This document shows positions 25,549 to 34,856 of a DNA stretch of 64,000 bases, piece after piece. The first letter of the stretch is position 1, and the number at the start of each line of letters is the position of its first letter. The notes beneath the pieces are model-generated. The model searched no databases. It was not told the DNA's origin and saw nothing but the letters and a program-made list of their open reading frames with translations. Origin of the DNA: Streptomyces sp. CB00316 (GTDB taxonomy: Bacteria; Actinomycetota; Actinomycetes; Streptomycetales; Streptomycetaceae); contig NZ_LIXI01000004.1 of assembly GCF_001905595.1 (NCBI RefSeq), forward strand, positions 310,001-374,000, given 5' to 3'. The position numbers and the translations under genes were made by a program.

Positions 25549-25594
25549 TTATCAACAGCCTGTGGATAACTTCGGTGGACAACTTTCGTCCACA
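25549..25594. other. Cluster of four DnaA-box-like sequences
   Basis: Within 46 bases there are TTATCAACA (25549-25557), TGTGGATAA (25561-25569, a perfect TTATCCACA on the other strand), GGTGGACAA (25574-25582, TTGTCCACC reversed) and TCGTCCACA (25586-25594). Spacing is 12-13 bases. The local sequence is AT-rich for this genome. No dnaA, dnaN or gyrB gene is near, so this is not an obvious origin. The rest of the 389-bp spacer (25360-25748) shows no gene. Confidence 0.55.
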
Positions 25595-25748
25595 TGGCGA
25601 CCAGGCCTTCACTATCCGGGCAAATGTTCCCTAGGGGAGTGCTCGGTGTGCGCTCCGTGTGCGTTCGGCGTCCGTCGGGGCGCGCCGGACCGGGCGCGAC
25701 GTTACGTTGGCTGTGACGGGCGTCACTGCAACGGAAGGACCAGGCCCC

Positions 25749-26558
25749 ATGGCCGCATTCGCGCACTCGGCGCCGTGCTGGATGGACGTGCAGCTCTCCG
25801 ACCTCGAAGCGGGCAAGCGTTTCTACGGGGGCCTCTTCGGCTGGACCTTCCGCGCGGGCGACGGCATGCCCTTCGCGGACGCCTTCAGCGGCGGCAGGCT
25901 CGTCGCCGCGCTCGCCGCCAAGAAGGACGGGCGGATGCCGACGGCCTGGGGCGTCTACTTCGCCACCGACGACATCCGGGCCACCGTCGCCGCGATCCGC
26001 GAACACGGCGGCCAGATCATCACCGACCCCGTACGGGCCGGGCAGGCCGCGATCGTGGCGCAGGCGGCCGACCCCGGAGGGGCGGTCTTCGGCCTCTGGC
26101 AGCCGGAGGAGCGCGAGGGGTTCGAGAAGCAGAATGAACCCGGCTCCTTCTGCTGGACCGAGGTCCACACCCGGCAGCCGGAGAAGGTGGACCCCTTCTA
26201 CGAGAAGGTCTTCGGCTTCCGGGGCACCGACCTGGACGAGGCGGGCAACGACGTCTCCGACGACGCGGAGGCGCTGGTCGACTTCCGGATGTGGTCGCCC
26301 CAGGGCGAAGAGCCCGGTCCGGACACCGCCCTCGGCGGCCGCAGCGTCATCACGGACGCGTTCCCCGCCGAGATGCCCAGCTACTTCCTCACCTACTTCG
26401 CCGTCGCCGACTGCGACGCGGCGGCCGAACTCGCCGTCCAGCTCGGCGGCCGCGTCTCCGCGCCGCCCTCCGACATCCCGTACGGGCGGATGGCGGTCCT
26501 CGTCGACGACCAGGGCGCCCTCTTCGCCGTGCTCCAGCCGAGCGAACTGCTTCCCTGA
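25749..26558 (+). CDS. Two-domain VOC-family protein
   Basis: A 269-residue protein made of two tandem vicinal-oxygen-chelate modules. Module one is residues 8-125 (PCWMDVQLSDLEAGKRFYGG ... GGAVFGLWQP) and module two is residues 138-265 (SFCWTEVHTRQPEKVDPFYE ... ALFAVLQPSE). It is like the hydroxylase/glyoxalase-like proteins common in Streptomyces, of unknown substrate. The ATG at 25749 follows GGAAGGA. It is downstream of the DnaA-box-like cluster. Confidence 0.85.
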   Translation: MAAFAHSAPCWMDVQLSDLEAGKRFYGGLFGWTFRAGDGMPFADAFSGGRLVAALAAKKDGRMPTAWGVYFATDDIRATVAAIREHGGQIITDPVRAGQAAIVAQAADPGGAVFGLWQPEEREGFEKQNEPGSFCWTEVHTRQPEKVDPFYEKVFGFRGTDLDEAGNDVSDDAEALVDFRMWSPQGEEPGPDTALGGRSVITDAFPAEMPSYFLTYFAVADCDAAAELAVQLGGRVSAPPSDIPYGRMAVLVDDQGALFAVLQPSELLP

Positions 26559-26786
26559 CCCTGCCGCGTACCGGTGTGGGCGAGAATCGGCCGAAGTGAC
26601 ATGAGACACCCACTTCCGCCCCCGGGTTCGCCACCGGCGCCCGAGCCAGGAAGAATCAGTGTGCGCACCGCCAGGTGGTGCCCAGCGGTGAGACGCTGCG
26701 CAGGCCGGAAATCGCACCGGGCGGTAACGGGCGGTAATTCGCGGGCTTCGTTCCTGAGGTCCGTACGGGGAGGTGGCAGGCACGTG

Positions 26787-29207
26787 ATGGAGCAGCTGAC
26801 GCAGCACGACCCGAGACGGATCGGCCCGTTCGAGGTGCTGGGACGGCTCGGGGCCGGTGGCATGGGGCTGGTCTATCTCGCCCGGTCGGCGTCGGGCCGG
26901 CGGGTGGCGATCAAGACGGTGCGGACCGAGCTCGCCGAGGACCAGCTCTTCCGGGTCCGCTTCACCCGCGAGGTCGAGGCCGCCCGCGCGGTGAGCGGCT
27001 TCTACACCGCCGCCGTGGTCGACGCCGACCCCCGCGCGGCCGTGCCGTGGCTGGCCACCGCCTATGTGCCCGCGCCCTCGCTCGAAGAGATCGTCAACGA
27101 GTGCGGCCCGATGCCGACCCAGGCCGTGCGCTGGCTGGCCGCCGGGATCGCCGAGGCCCTCCAGTCCATCCACGGTGCCGGGCTCGTCCACCGCGACCTG
27201 AAGCCCTCCAACGTGCTCGTCGTCGAGGACGGCCCCCGGGTCATCGACTTCGGCATCGCCTCCGGCGTCTCCAACACCCGCCTGACCATGACGAACGTCG
27301 CCGTCGGCACGCCCGCCTACATGTCGCCCGAGCAGGCCCGGGACTCCCGCAGCGTCACCGGGGCCAGCGACATCTTCTCGCTGGGCTCCACCCTCGTCTT
27401 CGCCGCCACCGGCCACGCCCCCTACCACGGGGCCAACCCGGTCGAGACGGTCTTCATGCTGCTGCGCGAGGGGCCCGACCTGGAGGGGCTGCCGGACGAC
27501 CTGCGGCCGCTGATCGAGTCCTGCATGCAGATGGACGCCACCCAGCGGCCCAGCCCCGCCGACCTCCAGGCCCAGCTCGCCCCCCACCTCTTCGCCTCCG
27601 GCAGCGACGACAGCGGTACCGCGTCGGCCTGGCTGCCGACGTCGGCCACCGCCATGATCGAACGGCGTAGGGGAGGCGGCCGCACCGCCCCGCCCGCGCC
27701 TTCCGCGCCCCCGCCGCGCCCTCCGCAGCCCCCGCACGCCCCGGAGCGCGCGCCGGACCGGGGTCCCGACTGGCGCAGCGGCGGAGACCTGCGCTCGCCC
27801 TCCCCGCTCTCCTCGCCCGCGCCCCCCTCCGCGGCGCCCTCGCCCGACGGCGGGCCCGTCCACCTGCCCGGGGCGAAGGCGCCGATCGGGCCCGGGCCGC
27901 GGGCGGGGGAGGGCCGGGGGGCCGCCGCCGCGCATCCGGCCGCCGCGACGGGCTGGGTCCGCCCGCCGGCGGGCCTGAACGGTTCGGCCGGAACGCCCAC
28001 GGCACCCACGGCGCCCGTACCGGCTGTACCGGCTCCGGGACCGGCCCCGGACACCTCACCCGCGGCCCCCGACCGCTGGCGGCCGTGGCGCTTCCGCATG
28101 TCCAACGACGTGTGGGGGACGCCGGTCGTCTCCGGTGACCTGTTGTACGTCACGTCCTTCGAGATCCACGCGCTGGACGTCGGCAACGGGCGCCGCCAGT
28201 TCAAGACCCGGGACGTGGCGTGGGCGATGGCCGTCGAGGGCGGCCGTATCCACGCCTCGGACGGCCCGTCCCTGTACGCGCTGGACGCGGCGGCCGGCGC
28301 CGAGCAGTGGCGGGTGAGGACGGACGCCTGGGTGTACGCGCTCAAGGCCGACCGGGGCACGGTGCTGACCGCGACCCGGGGCGGCGGCGTCCAGGGGTGG
28401 GAGGCGTCCAACGGCGACAAGCTGTGGGAGGTCACCGGGGTCCAGAGCGACTTCGAGACGGCCGAGGCCGCGCCGGTCATCCACGACGGCACGGTCTACG
28501 TCTGGCAGGACGCCCGGCTGCGCGCGCTGGACGCCCGTACGGGCCAGGAGCGCTGGTCGTACCCGATCGGTGACGCGGCCTCCTGCGGCGGGGTCCCCGT
28601 CCGGGTGACCCCGGCCCCCGACGGCTACGTCTACATCGCGGCGGGCACCCGGGTGCTGGCCGTGGACACCGCCTCCGGCCGGGTGCGGTGGCACTTCGAG
28701 TCCCCGGCGGTCTTCCTGTCCCCGCCCGCGTTCGCGCCGGGCCCGGCGGTGACGGGGGGCGGGGTCTACCTCGCGGACTACCTCGGCACGGTCTACGCGC
28801 TCGACGCGACGACCGGTAAGGACCGCTGGCGCATCGCCACGGAGGCCCGCGCCTCCATCGAGCCGGTGCTCGTCGCGGTGGGCAACGTCCACGTGGGCAG
28901 CGGCAGCGCGCTCTACACCCTGGACGCGGTCACCGGCACCCCGAAGTGGCGCTTCGCGGCGGGCGGCGACGTGGTGGGCGCACCGGTCGTGGCGGACGGT
29001 CGGGTCCACTTCGGCTCGGCGGACCACGTGCTGTACACCCTGGACGCGGCGGGCGGCCAACTCCGCTGGAAGCTGGCCACGGGCGGCGAGATCACGGGCT
29101 CCCCGGTCGCCCAGGCGGGGGTGGTGTACGCGTGCAGCAAGGACCGCTGCGTGTACGCGTTGGACGCGCTGAAGGGCACCGGGACCGGAAACCGGGCCCG
29201 GACCTGA
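26787..29207 (+). CDS. Ser/Thr protein kinase with PQQ-type beta-propeller sensor domain
   Basis: An 806-residue Hanks-type kinase. Residues 10-270 form the kinase domain: glycine loop [12 protein letters not shown], lysine in VAIKTVR, catalytic HRDLKPSN near residue 134, IDFGIAS and the activation-segment end YMSPEQA. Residues 285-430 are a Pro/Ala-rich linker. Residues 435-800 contain at least seven repeats of the PQQ/propeller type ([30 protein letters not shown]). I see no membrane segment, so the propeller should be cytosolic, unlike PASTA kinases. An alternative start is the GTG three bases upstream. Confidence 0.92.
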   Translation: MEQLTQHDPRRIGPFEVLGRLGAGGMGLVYLARSASGRRVAIKTVRTELAEDQLFRVRFTREVEAARAVSGFYTAAVVDADPRAAVPWLATAYVPAPSLEEIVNECGPMPTQAVRWLAAGIAEALQSIHGAGLVHRDLKPSNVLVVEDGPRVIDFGIASGVSNTRLTMTNVAVGTPAYMSPEQARDSRSVTGASDIFSLGSTLVFAATGHAPYHGANPVETVFMLLREGPDLEGLPDDLRPLIESCMQMDATQRPSPADLQAQLAPHLFASGSDDSGTASAWLPTSATAMIERRRGGGRTAPPAPSAPPPRPPQPPHAPERAPDRGPDWRSGGDLRSPSPLSSPAPPSAAPSPDGGPVHLPGAKAPIGPGPRAGEGRGAAAAHPAAATGWVRPPAGLNGSAGTPTAPTAPVPAVPAPGPAPDTSPAAPDRWRPWRFRMSNDVWGTPVVSGDLLYVTSFEIHALDVGNGRRQFKTRDVAWAMAVEGGRIHASDGPSLYALDAAAGAEQWRVRTDAWVYALKADRGTVLTATRGGGVQGWEASNGDKLWEVTGVQSDFETAEAAPVIHDGTVYVWQDARLRALDARTGQERWSYPIGDAASCGGVPVRVTPAPDGYVYIAAGTRVLAVDTASGRVRWHFESPAVFLSPPAFAPGPAVTGGGVYLADYLGTVYALDATTGKDRWRIATEARASIEPVLVAVGNVHVGSGSALYTLDAVTGTPKWRFAAGGDVVGAPVVADGRVHFGSADHVLYTLDAAGGQLRWKLATGGEITGSPVAQAGVVYACSKDRCVYALDALKGTGTGNRART

Positions 29208-29218
29208 GCCAACTCAGC

Positions 29219-29239
29219 CCGTCCGGCGTTTGAGGACGG
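29219..29239 (+). terminator. Short hairpin of the common Streptomyces intergenic type
   Basis: CCGTCC-GGCGTTTGA-GGACGG: 6-bp arms around nine bases, 11 bases after the kinase stop. This CCGTCCGGCGTTTGAGGACG element recurs downstream of genes in Streptomyces genomes, from general knowledge. Confidence 0.6.
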
Positions 29240-29259
29240 AACCGTTGACGGGGCGGCCG

Positions 29260-29928
29260 TCACCCCTCCGGCGGCCGCTGCGGCGGGTGCACCGGATCCC
29301 GGGGGTCCCCGGGGCCGCCCGGCGGCGCCTGCGGATACGACCGCGTACGGGGGTCATGGGGGTCGGGCCCCGTGTACGGGTCCACCTCCGGCTCCGGCCA
29401 CGGCGACGTGTGCGTCGACATCCCCGGCTCCTGGGTCGGCGGCCACGTGTCCACCTGGTCCGCCGGCGGCGCGGCATACGGCTCCGCCGGCTCCCGCTCC
29501 CGCCGAGCCGCCCTCCGCCCCCGCCCCCTCATCAGCAACGCCCCGATCAGCATCAGCACCCCGCCCGCCAGCGCGTTCACCACCCCCACCTGCAGCCCCG
29601 CCCCGTCCCCGCCCACGGTGAGCGACCCCGCCGCCTGCCCCTGGCGGACCATCCACAGGATCGTGAAGCCCAGCACCACCAGCCCCGCGAGCGCGACGGC
29701 GAGCCGCGACCGGAGCACCACACCCGCGATCACCAGCAGTGCCGCGAACAGGAACGGCAGCAGGATCGAGACCAGCACCCCCGACTCCGTGGCGGTGATG
29801 CCCTCGAAGAGGTCCCGCACCCGGTAGTCCCGCCCCGCCCGCCCGTCGTACCAGTCGCGGAACGGGCTCAGCACGGCGGAAGCCGCCCCGGCGAGGGCGA
29901 CGAGTGAGCCGAGGATGTTGCGGATCAT
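29260..29928 (-). CDS. Membrane protein with Pro-rich cytoplasmic tail
   Basis: A 222-residue protein with four hydrophobic segments: near the N-terminus (ILGSLVALAGAASAVLSPF), SILLPFLFAALLVIAGVVL, AGLVVLGFTILWMV and ALAGGVLMLIGALLM. It ends in a long Pro/Asp-rich tail (WPPTQEPGMSTHTSPWPEPE). Between segments one and two an extracytoplasmic loop carries RDWYDGRAGRDYRVRDLFEG. The ATG at 29928 has TGGAGG nine bases upstream. It is convergent with the kinase gene. I do not recognise a function. Confidence 0.7.
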   Translation of the reverse strand: MIRNILGSLVALAGAASAVLSPFRDWYDGRAGRDYRVRDLFEGITATESGVLVSILLPFLFAALLVIAGVVLRSRLAVALAGLVVLGFTILWMVRQGQAAGSLTVGGDGAGLQVGVVNALAGGVLMLIGALLMRGRGRRAARREREPAEPYAAPPADQVDTWPPTQEPGMSTHTSPWPEPEVDPYTGPDPHDPRTRSYPQAPPGGPGDPRDPVHPPQRPPEG

Positions 29929-30160
29929 CGTCAGCCTCCAACGGCGTACGCCGAACACCCCCGCACGGCTGACGCTACGCCCGGACGATCACCCCCGCCA
30001 CGCGGACGCCGCCGACCGCCCTGAGGATGCCCCGTCCCGCGGACCATGACCGGACCGTGACAGGGCCATGACCTACGCATCGGGGGCATCCGGCATGCTG
30101 TGGGGCGGCAGCACGATGAACGACAACACACGAGCAACGACAACAAGGGGGGCTGCATCC

Positions 30161-30691
30161 ATGATGCGGCGACAGATGAGGCTCGCGGCGGTCCTGGTCG
30201 TGGTGGTGCTCGCGCTCACCGGGTTCTCGACGTCCACCAGCGGTGGCAAGGGCAGCAGGAGCAAGGGCAGCAGTTCGGGCGGCGGCTGTTCCAACTCCAA
30301 GAAGAGCAACAGCGGTTACCGGGACAACGACTACAGCGACGACGACTACGACGACAACTCCTCGTCCGGCTCGTCCGGTTCCTCCTACGGAACCCCGACG
30401 CCCACCGCCTCCGACGGCCCCGCCGTCCGGGTGATCCGCTGCGCCCAGCCCCGCAAGGGCAAGCGCAAGGCGGTCACCGCGTCCGTCGTCGAACTGCGGT
30501 CGAACGGCATCCGCAGTTACGAGTACGAGGTCGACGTGACGTTCTACGACTCCCGCGGGAACGTCGTCGACACCGCCGAGACCACGACGACCCTCGACGC
30601 CGGCGACGTACGCAACCTGACCGTGCGGATGGACAGTCCCCGCCGGGTCTCCGAGGTCAAGCGGTGCGAGGTCACGGCCCAGCTGCTCTGA
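30161..30691 (+). CDS. Small exported protein with low-complexity Ser/Asp linker
   Basis: A 176-residue protein with an N-terminal signal (MRLAAVLVVVVLALTGFS) followed by a Ser/Gly/Lys stretch, an acidic Asp-rich segment (residues 52-65) and a C-terminal beta-rich domain of about 90 residues (EVDVTFYDSRGNVVDTAETT, LDAGDVRNLTVRMD) resembling FxLYD-type immunoglobulin-like domains of secreted actinobacterial proteins. The lipobox-like LTGF lacks the lipidated cysteine, so it should be cleaved or membrane-anchored but not lipidated. The ATG at 30161 follows AAGGGGGG; earlier in-frame ATGs exist. Confidence 0.65.
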   Translation: MMRRQMRLAAVLVVVVLALTGFSTSTSGGKGSRSKGSSSGGGCSNSKKSNSGYRDNDYSDDDYDDNSSSGSSGSSYGTPTPTASDGPAVRVIRCAQPRKGKRKAVTASVVELRSNGIRSYEYEVDVTFYDSRGNVVDTAETTTTLDAGDVRNLTVRMDSPRRVSEVKRCEVTAQLL

Positions 30692-30718
30692 CCCGAGAGG
30701 CAGCGGCAGAGGCAGAGC

Positions 30719-31504
30719 TCACCGCACTCTTGGCGCCCCGCCCCCGCCCCCCTCCCGCCGCCCCGCGAACAGCTGCGCCTGCCGCTTTGGCTCCAGGTTC
30801 CCCAGCGCGATCAGCGCGGGCGCCTGGGCCATGGCCTGCGAGCGGGCGGCCTCCTTCGCCGACCACACCGCCCGCACCGTGCCCTGCACCGCCTCGGTCG
30901 GGTACCCGGCGATCACGGCCGCCGCCCGCAGCGCGGCCGCCACCGCACCTCCGGGCTCCGTCACCTCGCTGACCAGCCCGATCGCGTACGCCCGCTCCGC
31001 ACCGACCCGTTCCGCGGTGCCCATCAGGGCCATCCGGGCCGCCTCGCCGAACGGCATCCGCTGGGCCATCGCGATCGCCTCGTACGCCGAGACCATCCCG
31101 TACGTCGTATGCGGGTCGAAGAAGGTCGCCTCGCGCGAGGCGACGACGAACTCCACCTCGCCCAGCAGGTAGAACGCCCCGCCGCACGCCATCCCCTCCA
31201 CGGCCGCGACCACCGGCTTCCACAGGTCGTTCGCCTTGGGCCCGATCCGCAGGAGGGGGTCGTCGATGGCGTACGGGGACGGGGGCTGCGGGACCGTCAC
31301 GCCCCGGTCGATCCCGGTGCAGAAGGCGCGGGTGCCGGCCCCGGTGAGGACCGCGGCCCGCACCGACTCGTCGTACCGCAACTCCTGCCACAGCGAGGCG
31401 AGTTCCCCGGCCGTCTCCAGGTCGATGGCGTTGAGCTTCTCCGGCCGGTCCAGGACGACGAGGGCGACCCCCCGGTCCGCGTCCCGCTCGATGCGCAGGG
31501 CCAC
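30719..31504 (-). CDS. Enoyl-CoA hydratase/isomerase family protein
   Basis: A 261-residue crotonase-fold protein, third gene of the thiolase-DUF35-ECH operon. Key pieces are VLDRPEKLNAIDLETAGELA, GAGTRAFCTGIDRG (oxyanion hole), AAVEGMACGGAFYLLGEVEF and EATFFDPHTTYGMVSAYEAI. The classical glutamate pair is not evident; the second position falls at FFDPH, as in acyl-CoA hydratases of aromatic or steroid pathways. The GTG start is three bases after the DUF35 stop, indicating translational coupling. Under the same operator as the thiolase-like gene. Confidence 0.87.
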   Translation of the reverse strand: MALRIERDADRGVALVVLDRPEKLNAIDLETAGELASLWQELRYDESVRAAVLTGAGTRAFCTGIDRGVTVPQPPSPYAIDDPLLRIGPKANDLWKPVVAAVEGMACGGAFYLLGEVEFVVASREATFFDPHTTYGMVSAYEAIAMAQRMPFGEAARMALMGTAERVGAERAYAIGLVSEVTEPGGAVAAALRAAAVIAGYPTEAVQGTVRAVWSAKEAARSQAMAQAPALIALGNLEPKRQAQLFAGRREGGGGGAPRVR

Positions 31505-31507
31505 CGC

Positions 31508-31960
31508 TCACCGCTCCAGCAGCCAGCGTACGAGCGTGAGACCGTCGGGTCCCACCGGGCAGAACACCGCGCGCACCGGCGCCCCGATCCGCAGCCGCCC
31601 CGGGTCCACCGAATTCAGCGGCGCATCGGCGGAGGCGACGGCGTTCCCGGCCAGCCGGATGTGCGGGGCCTCCACCAGCTCCACCAACACGGCGTTGTAC
31701 GGCGCCTGTTCGGCGTAGGCGGGGAGCAGTGGCGGGTGCGGGATCACGTACGACCAGAGCCGGCCGCGTCCGCTCATCGCCCGCCACTCGCTGTCGAAGG
31801 AGCCGCAGTGCGGGCAGCAGGGCCGCGGCGGGAAGCGCAGTGCGCCGCAGGCGGGGGCGGCGCAGGCCTGGACGCGCAGCTCGCCGCGGGCGGCGTACTC
31901 CCAGAAGGGCGCACCGTCCTCGTCGGCGACGGGAAGCAGCAGGGAATCGTTCACGCCCAT
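31508..31960 (-). CDS. DUF35 OB-fold / zinc-ribbon protein
   Basis: A 150-residue protein with an N-terminal zinc ribbon (CAAPACGALRFPPRPCCPHC) and a C-terminal OB-fold (GRLWSYVIPHPPLLPAYAEQ, APYNAVLVELVEAPHIRLAG). Proteins of this family bind acyl-CoA and form complexes with thiolase-like partners. The partner here is plainly the thiolase-like gene four bases upstream (31965-33113), the arrangement seen for the Ltp2/ChsH2 aldolase of cholesterol side-chain cleavage. The ATG at 31960 has GAGGAG upstream. Confidence 0.9.
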   Translation of the reverse strand: MGVNDSLLLPVADEDGAPFWEYAARGELRVQACAAPACGALRFPPRPCCPHCGSFDSEWRAMSGRGRLWSYVIPHPPLLPAYAEQAPYNAVLVELVEAPHIRLAGNAVASADAPLNSVDPGRLRIGAPVRAVFCPVGPDGLTLVRWLLER

Positions 31961-31964
31961 CTCC

Positions 31965-33113
31965 TCAACTCCTCAGCAGTACGGCCGATGTCGGCACGCC
32001 CTCACCCGCCGTGACCAGGCAGGTCGCGGCGTCCGGCACCTGGGCGGTGGAGGTGCCGCGCAGTTGCTTGACGCCCTCGGTGATGAGGTTGAACCCGTGG
32101 ACGTACGCCTCGCTCAGCCCGCCACCCCCCGTGTTGACCGGCAGCCGGCCCCCGCTCTCCAGCGCCCCGCCCTCGGTGAACGCGCCGCCCTCGCCGCGCC
32201 CGCAGAAGCCGTACCCCTCCAGGGAGAGCGGGACGAGCGGGGTGAACGCGTCGTAGATCTGGGCCACATCGACGTCGTCGGGCCCGAAGTCGGCCTGCTT
32301 CCAGAGCTGTCGGGCGGCTGTCCAGGCGGGGCCGGTGAGCGGGTCGTCGTTCCAGTAGTTGACCATCCCGTGGTGCTGGGCGGGCAGCCCCTGGGCGACG
32401 GAGTGGAGGTAGACGGGCCGCTGCCGACAGTCACGGGCACGCTCGGCGGAGACGAGGACACAGGCCAGCGCGCCGTCCGTTTCCAGGCAGTTGTCGAAGA
32501 GGCAGAGGGGCTCGCTGATCCAGCGGGAGTTCATGTACATCTCGCGGGTCAGCGGGCGGTCGTACATGATCGCGGCCGGATTCTGGTTGGCCCGGTTGCG
32601 GCAGGCGAGGGCGACGTTGAAGAGGTGGTCGCGGGTGGCCCCGTACTCGTGCATGTAGCGCCGGGCCAGCATCCCGATCTCGTCGGCGGGGCGCAGCAGC
32701 CCGTAGGGCCGGGTCCACTGCGCGGGGGTCGGCAGCTGCACGGCGGTGTTCTTCCACGGCCGGGGCCCGGACCCGCGTTTCCGGGACCGCCAGGCCACCC
32801 CGACGCTCGCCTGGCCGGTGGCGATGGCGCCGGCGAGATGGCCGAGGGTGGCACAGGAGCCACCGCCCCCGTACCCCACCTTGGAGAAGAAGGTGACGTC
32901 CCCGGCGCCGATCGCCTTGGCGACCTCCACCTCGTCGGTCTCCTCCATCGTGTACGAGGCGAAGCCGTCGACCTCCGAGGGGGCGATGCCCGCGTCGTCG
33001 AGGGCGGCCAGGATCGCCCGGCAGGCGAGGGTCTTCTCGGACTCCGGGAGCCGTTTCGCGAACGTCGTCTGCCCGATCCCGGCTATCGCCGTCGCGTCCT
33101 TGAGCGTCGCCAT
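31965..33113 (-). CDS. Thiolase-like lipid-transfer protein, possible Ltp2-type aldolase
   Basis: A 382-residue thiolase-fold protein, first in an operon with DUF35 and an enoyl-CoA hydratase. It starts TAIAGIGQTTFAKRLPESEK and has AQIYDAFTPLVPLSLEGYGF, GRGEGGAFTEGGALESGG and NTGGGGLSEAYVHGFNLITE. Where the other thiolase-like protein of this window has CHPG after GGGLS, this one has AYVHG, placing a tyrosine near the region used for proton transfer in Ltp2-type retro-aldolases. A C-C lyase role with the DUF35 partner is therefore possible but unproven. An operator lies 56 bases upstream. Confidence 0.87.
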   Translation of the reverse strand: MATLKDATAIAGIGQTTFAKRLPESEKTLACRAILAALDDAGIAPSEVDGFASYTMEETDEVEVAKAIGAGDVTFFSKVGYGGGGSCATLGHLAGAIATGQASVGVAWRSRKRGSGPRPWKNTAVQLPTPAQWTRPYGLLRPADEIGMLARRYMHEYGATRDHLFNVALACRNRANQNPAAIMYDRPLTREMYMNSRWISEPLCLFDNCLETDGALACVLVSAERARDCRQRPVYLHSVAQGLPAQHHGMVNYWNDDPLTGPAWTAARQLWKQADFGPDDVDVAQIYDAFTPLVPLSLEGYGFCGRGEGGAFTEGGALESGGRLPVNTGGGGLSEAYVHGFNLITEGVKQLRGTSTAQVPDAATCLVTAGEGVPTSAVLLRS

Positions 33114-33168
33114 CCGCCAACCTCCCGCACCGTCAACCCTCCTGACAGCGGCAGAGGCTACCGCTAAT

Positions 33169-33183
33169 CTGACGGATAGTCAG
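33169..33183. promoter_or_regulatory. Palindromic operator copy 7 (divergent ligase/thiolase)
   Basis: CTGACGGATAGTCAG, one mismatch from a perfect dyad, midway between the divergent thiolase-like operon and the acyl-CoA ligase gene, so one site can control both directions. Confidence 0.7.
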
Positions 33184-33221
33184 CTACTGCGACGGCGGTG
33201 ACGGCGGCGGGAGGGCGCGCG

Positions 33222-34778
33222 ATGCGAGGCGACGAGGAGTGGGGCGGCATCCCGGGGCTGGTACGGGAGGCGGCGCGGCGGTACGGGCCGGCGGAGGCGG
33301 TGGTCGAGGGCCGCACCCGCCTGACGTACGCCGGGCTCGGCGACCGGGTGGAGCGCGCCGCCGCCGCGTGCGTGGCCGCCGGGGTGGAGCCGGGTGACCG
33401 GGTCGCGATCTGGGCCCCGAACACCCTGGACTGGATCGTCTCCGCGCTCGGGGCGGTGAGCGCGGGTGCGGTGCTGGTGCCCCTGAACACCCGCTTCAAG
33501 GGGACGGAGGCGGCCCACATCCTGCGCCGCAGCCGGGCCAGGCTGCTCTTCGTCACCGGCACGTTCCTGGGGACCTCGTACGTGGCGTCCCTGCGCCGGT
33601 CGGAGGTGGAGCTGCCGGACCTGGAGCGGGTGGTGGTGCTGGCGGACACGGCCCCCGAGGACCACACGAGCTGGCCGGAGTTCCTGGCGGCCGGGGAGCG
33701 GGTGCCGTCCTCCGCCGTGGGGGAACGGGCGGCCGCCATCCGCCCCTCGGACCCCTCCGACATCGTCTACACCTCGGGCACCACGGGCGCCCCCAAGGGT
33801 GCGGTGATCACGCATGCGCAGACGCTGCGCGCGTACGAGATCTGGAGCGAGCTGGCGGGCCTGCGCGAAGGCGACCGCTACCTCATCGTCAACCCCTTCT
33901 TCCACACCTTCGGCTACAAGGCGGGGATCATCGCCTGCCTGATGCGGGGGGCCACGATGGTCCCGCAGCCGGTGTTCAACGTGGACACGGTGCTGGCGAA
34001 CATCGCGGCGGAACGTATCTCCGTCCTGCCGGGCCCGCCCACCCTCCACCAGTCCCTCCTGGACCACCCGGCCCGCGACGCCCACGACCTCTCCGCCCTG
34101 CGCCTGGTGGTGACGGGCGCCGCGGTGGTCCCCCCGCGCCTGGTGGAACGCCTGCGCGAAGAACTCGGCATCGCCACGGTCCTCACGGCGTACGGCCTCT
34201 CCGAGGCGAGCGGCATCGTCACGATGTGCCGCCGGGGCGACGCGCCGGAGACCGTGGCCACCACGTCCGGCCGCGCGATCCCCGGCACCGAGGTCCGCGT
34301 CCTGGGCGGCCCCGGGGAGCCCGGAGAGATCCAGGTCCGGGGCTTCAACGTGATGAGCGGCTACTTCGAGGACCCGGAGACCACGGCCGACGCGCTGACC
34401 CCGGACGGCTGGCTGCGCACCGGCGACATGGGCGTCCTGGACGAGGCGGGCAACCTGCGGATCACGGACCGGATCAAGGACATGTTCATCGTGGGCGGCT
34501 TCAACGCCTACCCGGCCGAGATCGAGCGGCTCCTCGGCCTCCACCCGGACATCGCCGACGTGGCGGTCGTCGGCGTCCCCGACCCCCGGCTCGGCGAGGT
34601 CGGCAAGGCGTACGCGGTCCGCCGCCGGGGCGCCACGGTGACGGCGGACGACCTGATCGCCTGGTCCCGCCGCGAGATGGCGAACTTCAAGGTGCCGAGG
34701 GCGGTGGAGTTCGTCCCGGAGCTCCCGCGCAACGCGAGCGGCAAGGTGGTGAAGGGGGAGCTGCGGGGGCGGGGGTAG
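33222..34778 (+). CDS. AMP-binding acyl-CoA ligase (FadD3-like)
   Basis: A 518-residue ANL-superfamily ligase. It has the phosphate loop YTSGTTGAPKGAV near residue 185, the adenine/Mg motif YGLSEASGI, GWLRTGDMGVLDEAGNLRIT, the hinge DRIKDMFIVGGFNAYPAEIE, and the C-terminal catalytic lysine in NASGKVVKGELR. The overall look (PFFHTFGYKAGIIACLMRGA) is that of FadD3-type ligases, which activate the steroid C/D-ring propanoate. The ATG at 33222 with GGGAGG upstream was preferred over the GTG at 33198. It is divergent from the thiolase-DUF35-ECH operon and shares an operator. Confidence 0.92.
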   Translation: MRGDEEWGGIPGLVREAARRYGPAEAVVEGRTRLTYAGLGDRVERAAAACVAAGVEPGDRVAIWAPNTLDWIVSALGAVSAGAVLVPLNTRFKGTEAAHILRRSRARLLFVTGTFLGTSYVASLRRSEVELPDLERVVVLADTAPEDHTSWPEFLAAGERVPSSAVGERAAAIRPSDPSDIVYTSGTTGAPKGAVITHAQTLRAYEIWSELAGLREGDRYLIVNPFFHTFGYKAGIIACLMRGATMVPQPVFNVDTVLANIAAERISVLPGPPTLHQSLLDHPARDAHDLSALRLVVTGAAVVPPRLVERLREELGIATVLTAYGLSEASGIVTMCRRGDAPETVATTSGRAIPGTEVRVLGGPGEPGEIQVRGFNVMSGYFEDPETTADALTPDGWLRTGDMGVLDEAGNLRITDRIKDMFIVGGFNAYPAEIERLLGLHPDIADVAVVGVPDPRLGEVGKAYAVRRRGATVTADDLIAWSRREMANFKVPRAVEFVPELPRNASGKVVKGELRGRG

Positions 34779-34856
34779 CGCATGTCCGTTCGGCCTCACC
34801 GGATGGGGTGAGCGGGTTGGGGCCGACCCCGCCTCCGGCGGTGTGGTCGTAAGCAT

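Noticed and set aside
25549..25594. Chromosomal origin of replication
   Set aside because: Only four boxes and no dnaA, dnaN, parAB or gyr genes nearby; a true Streptomyces origin has many more boxes next to dnaA.
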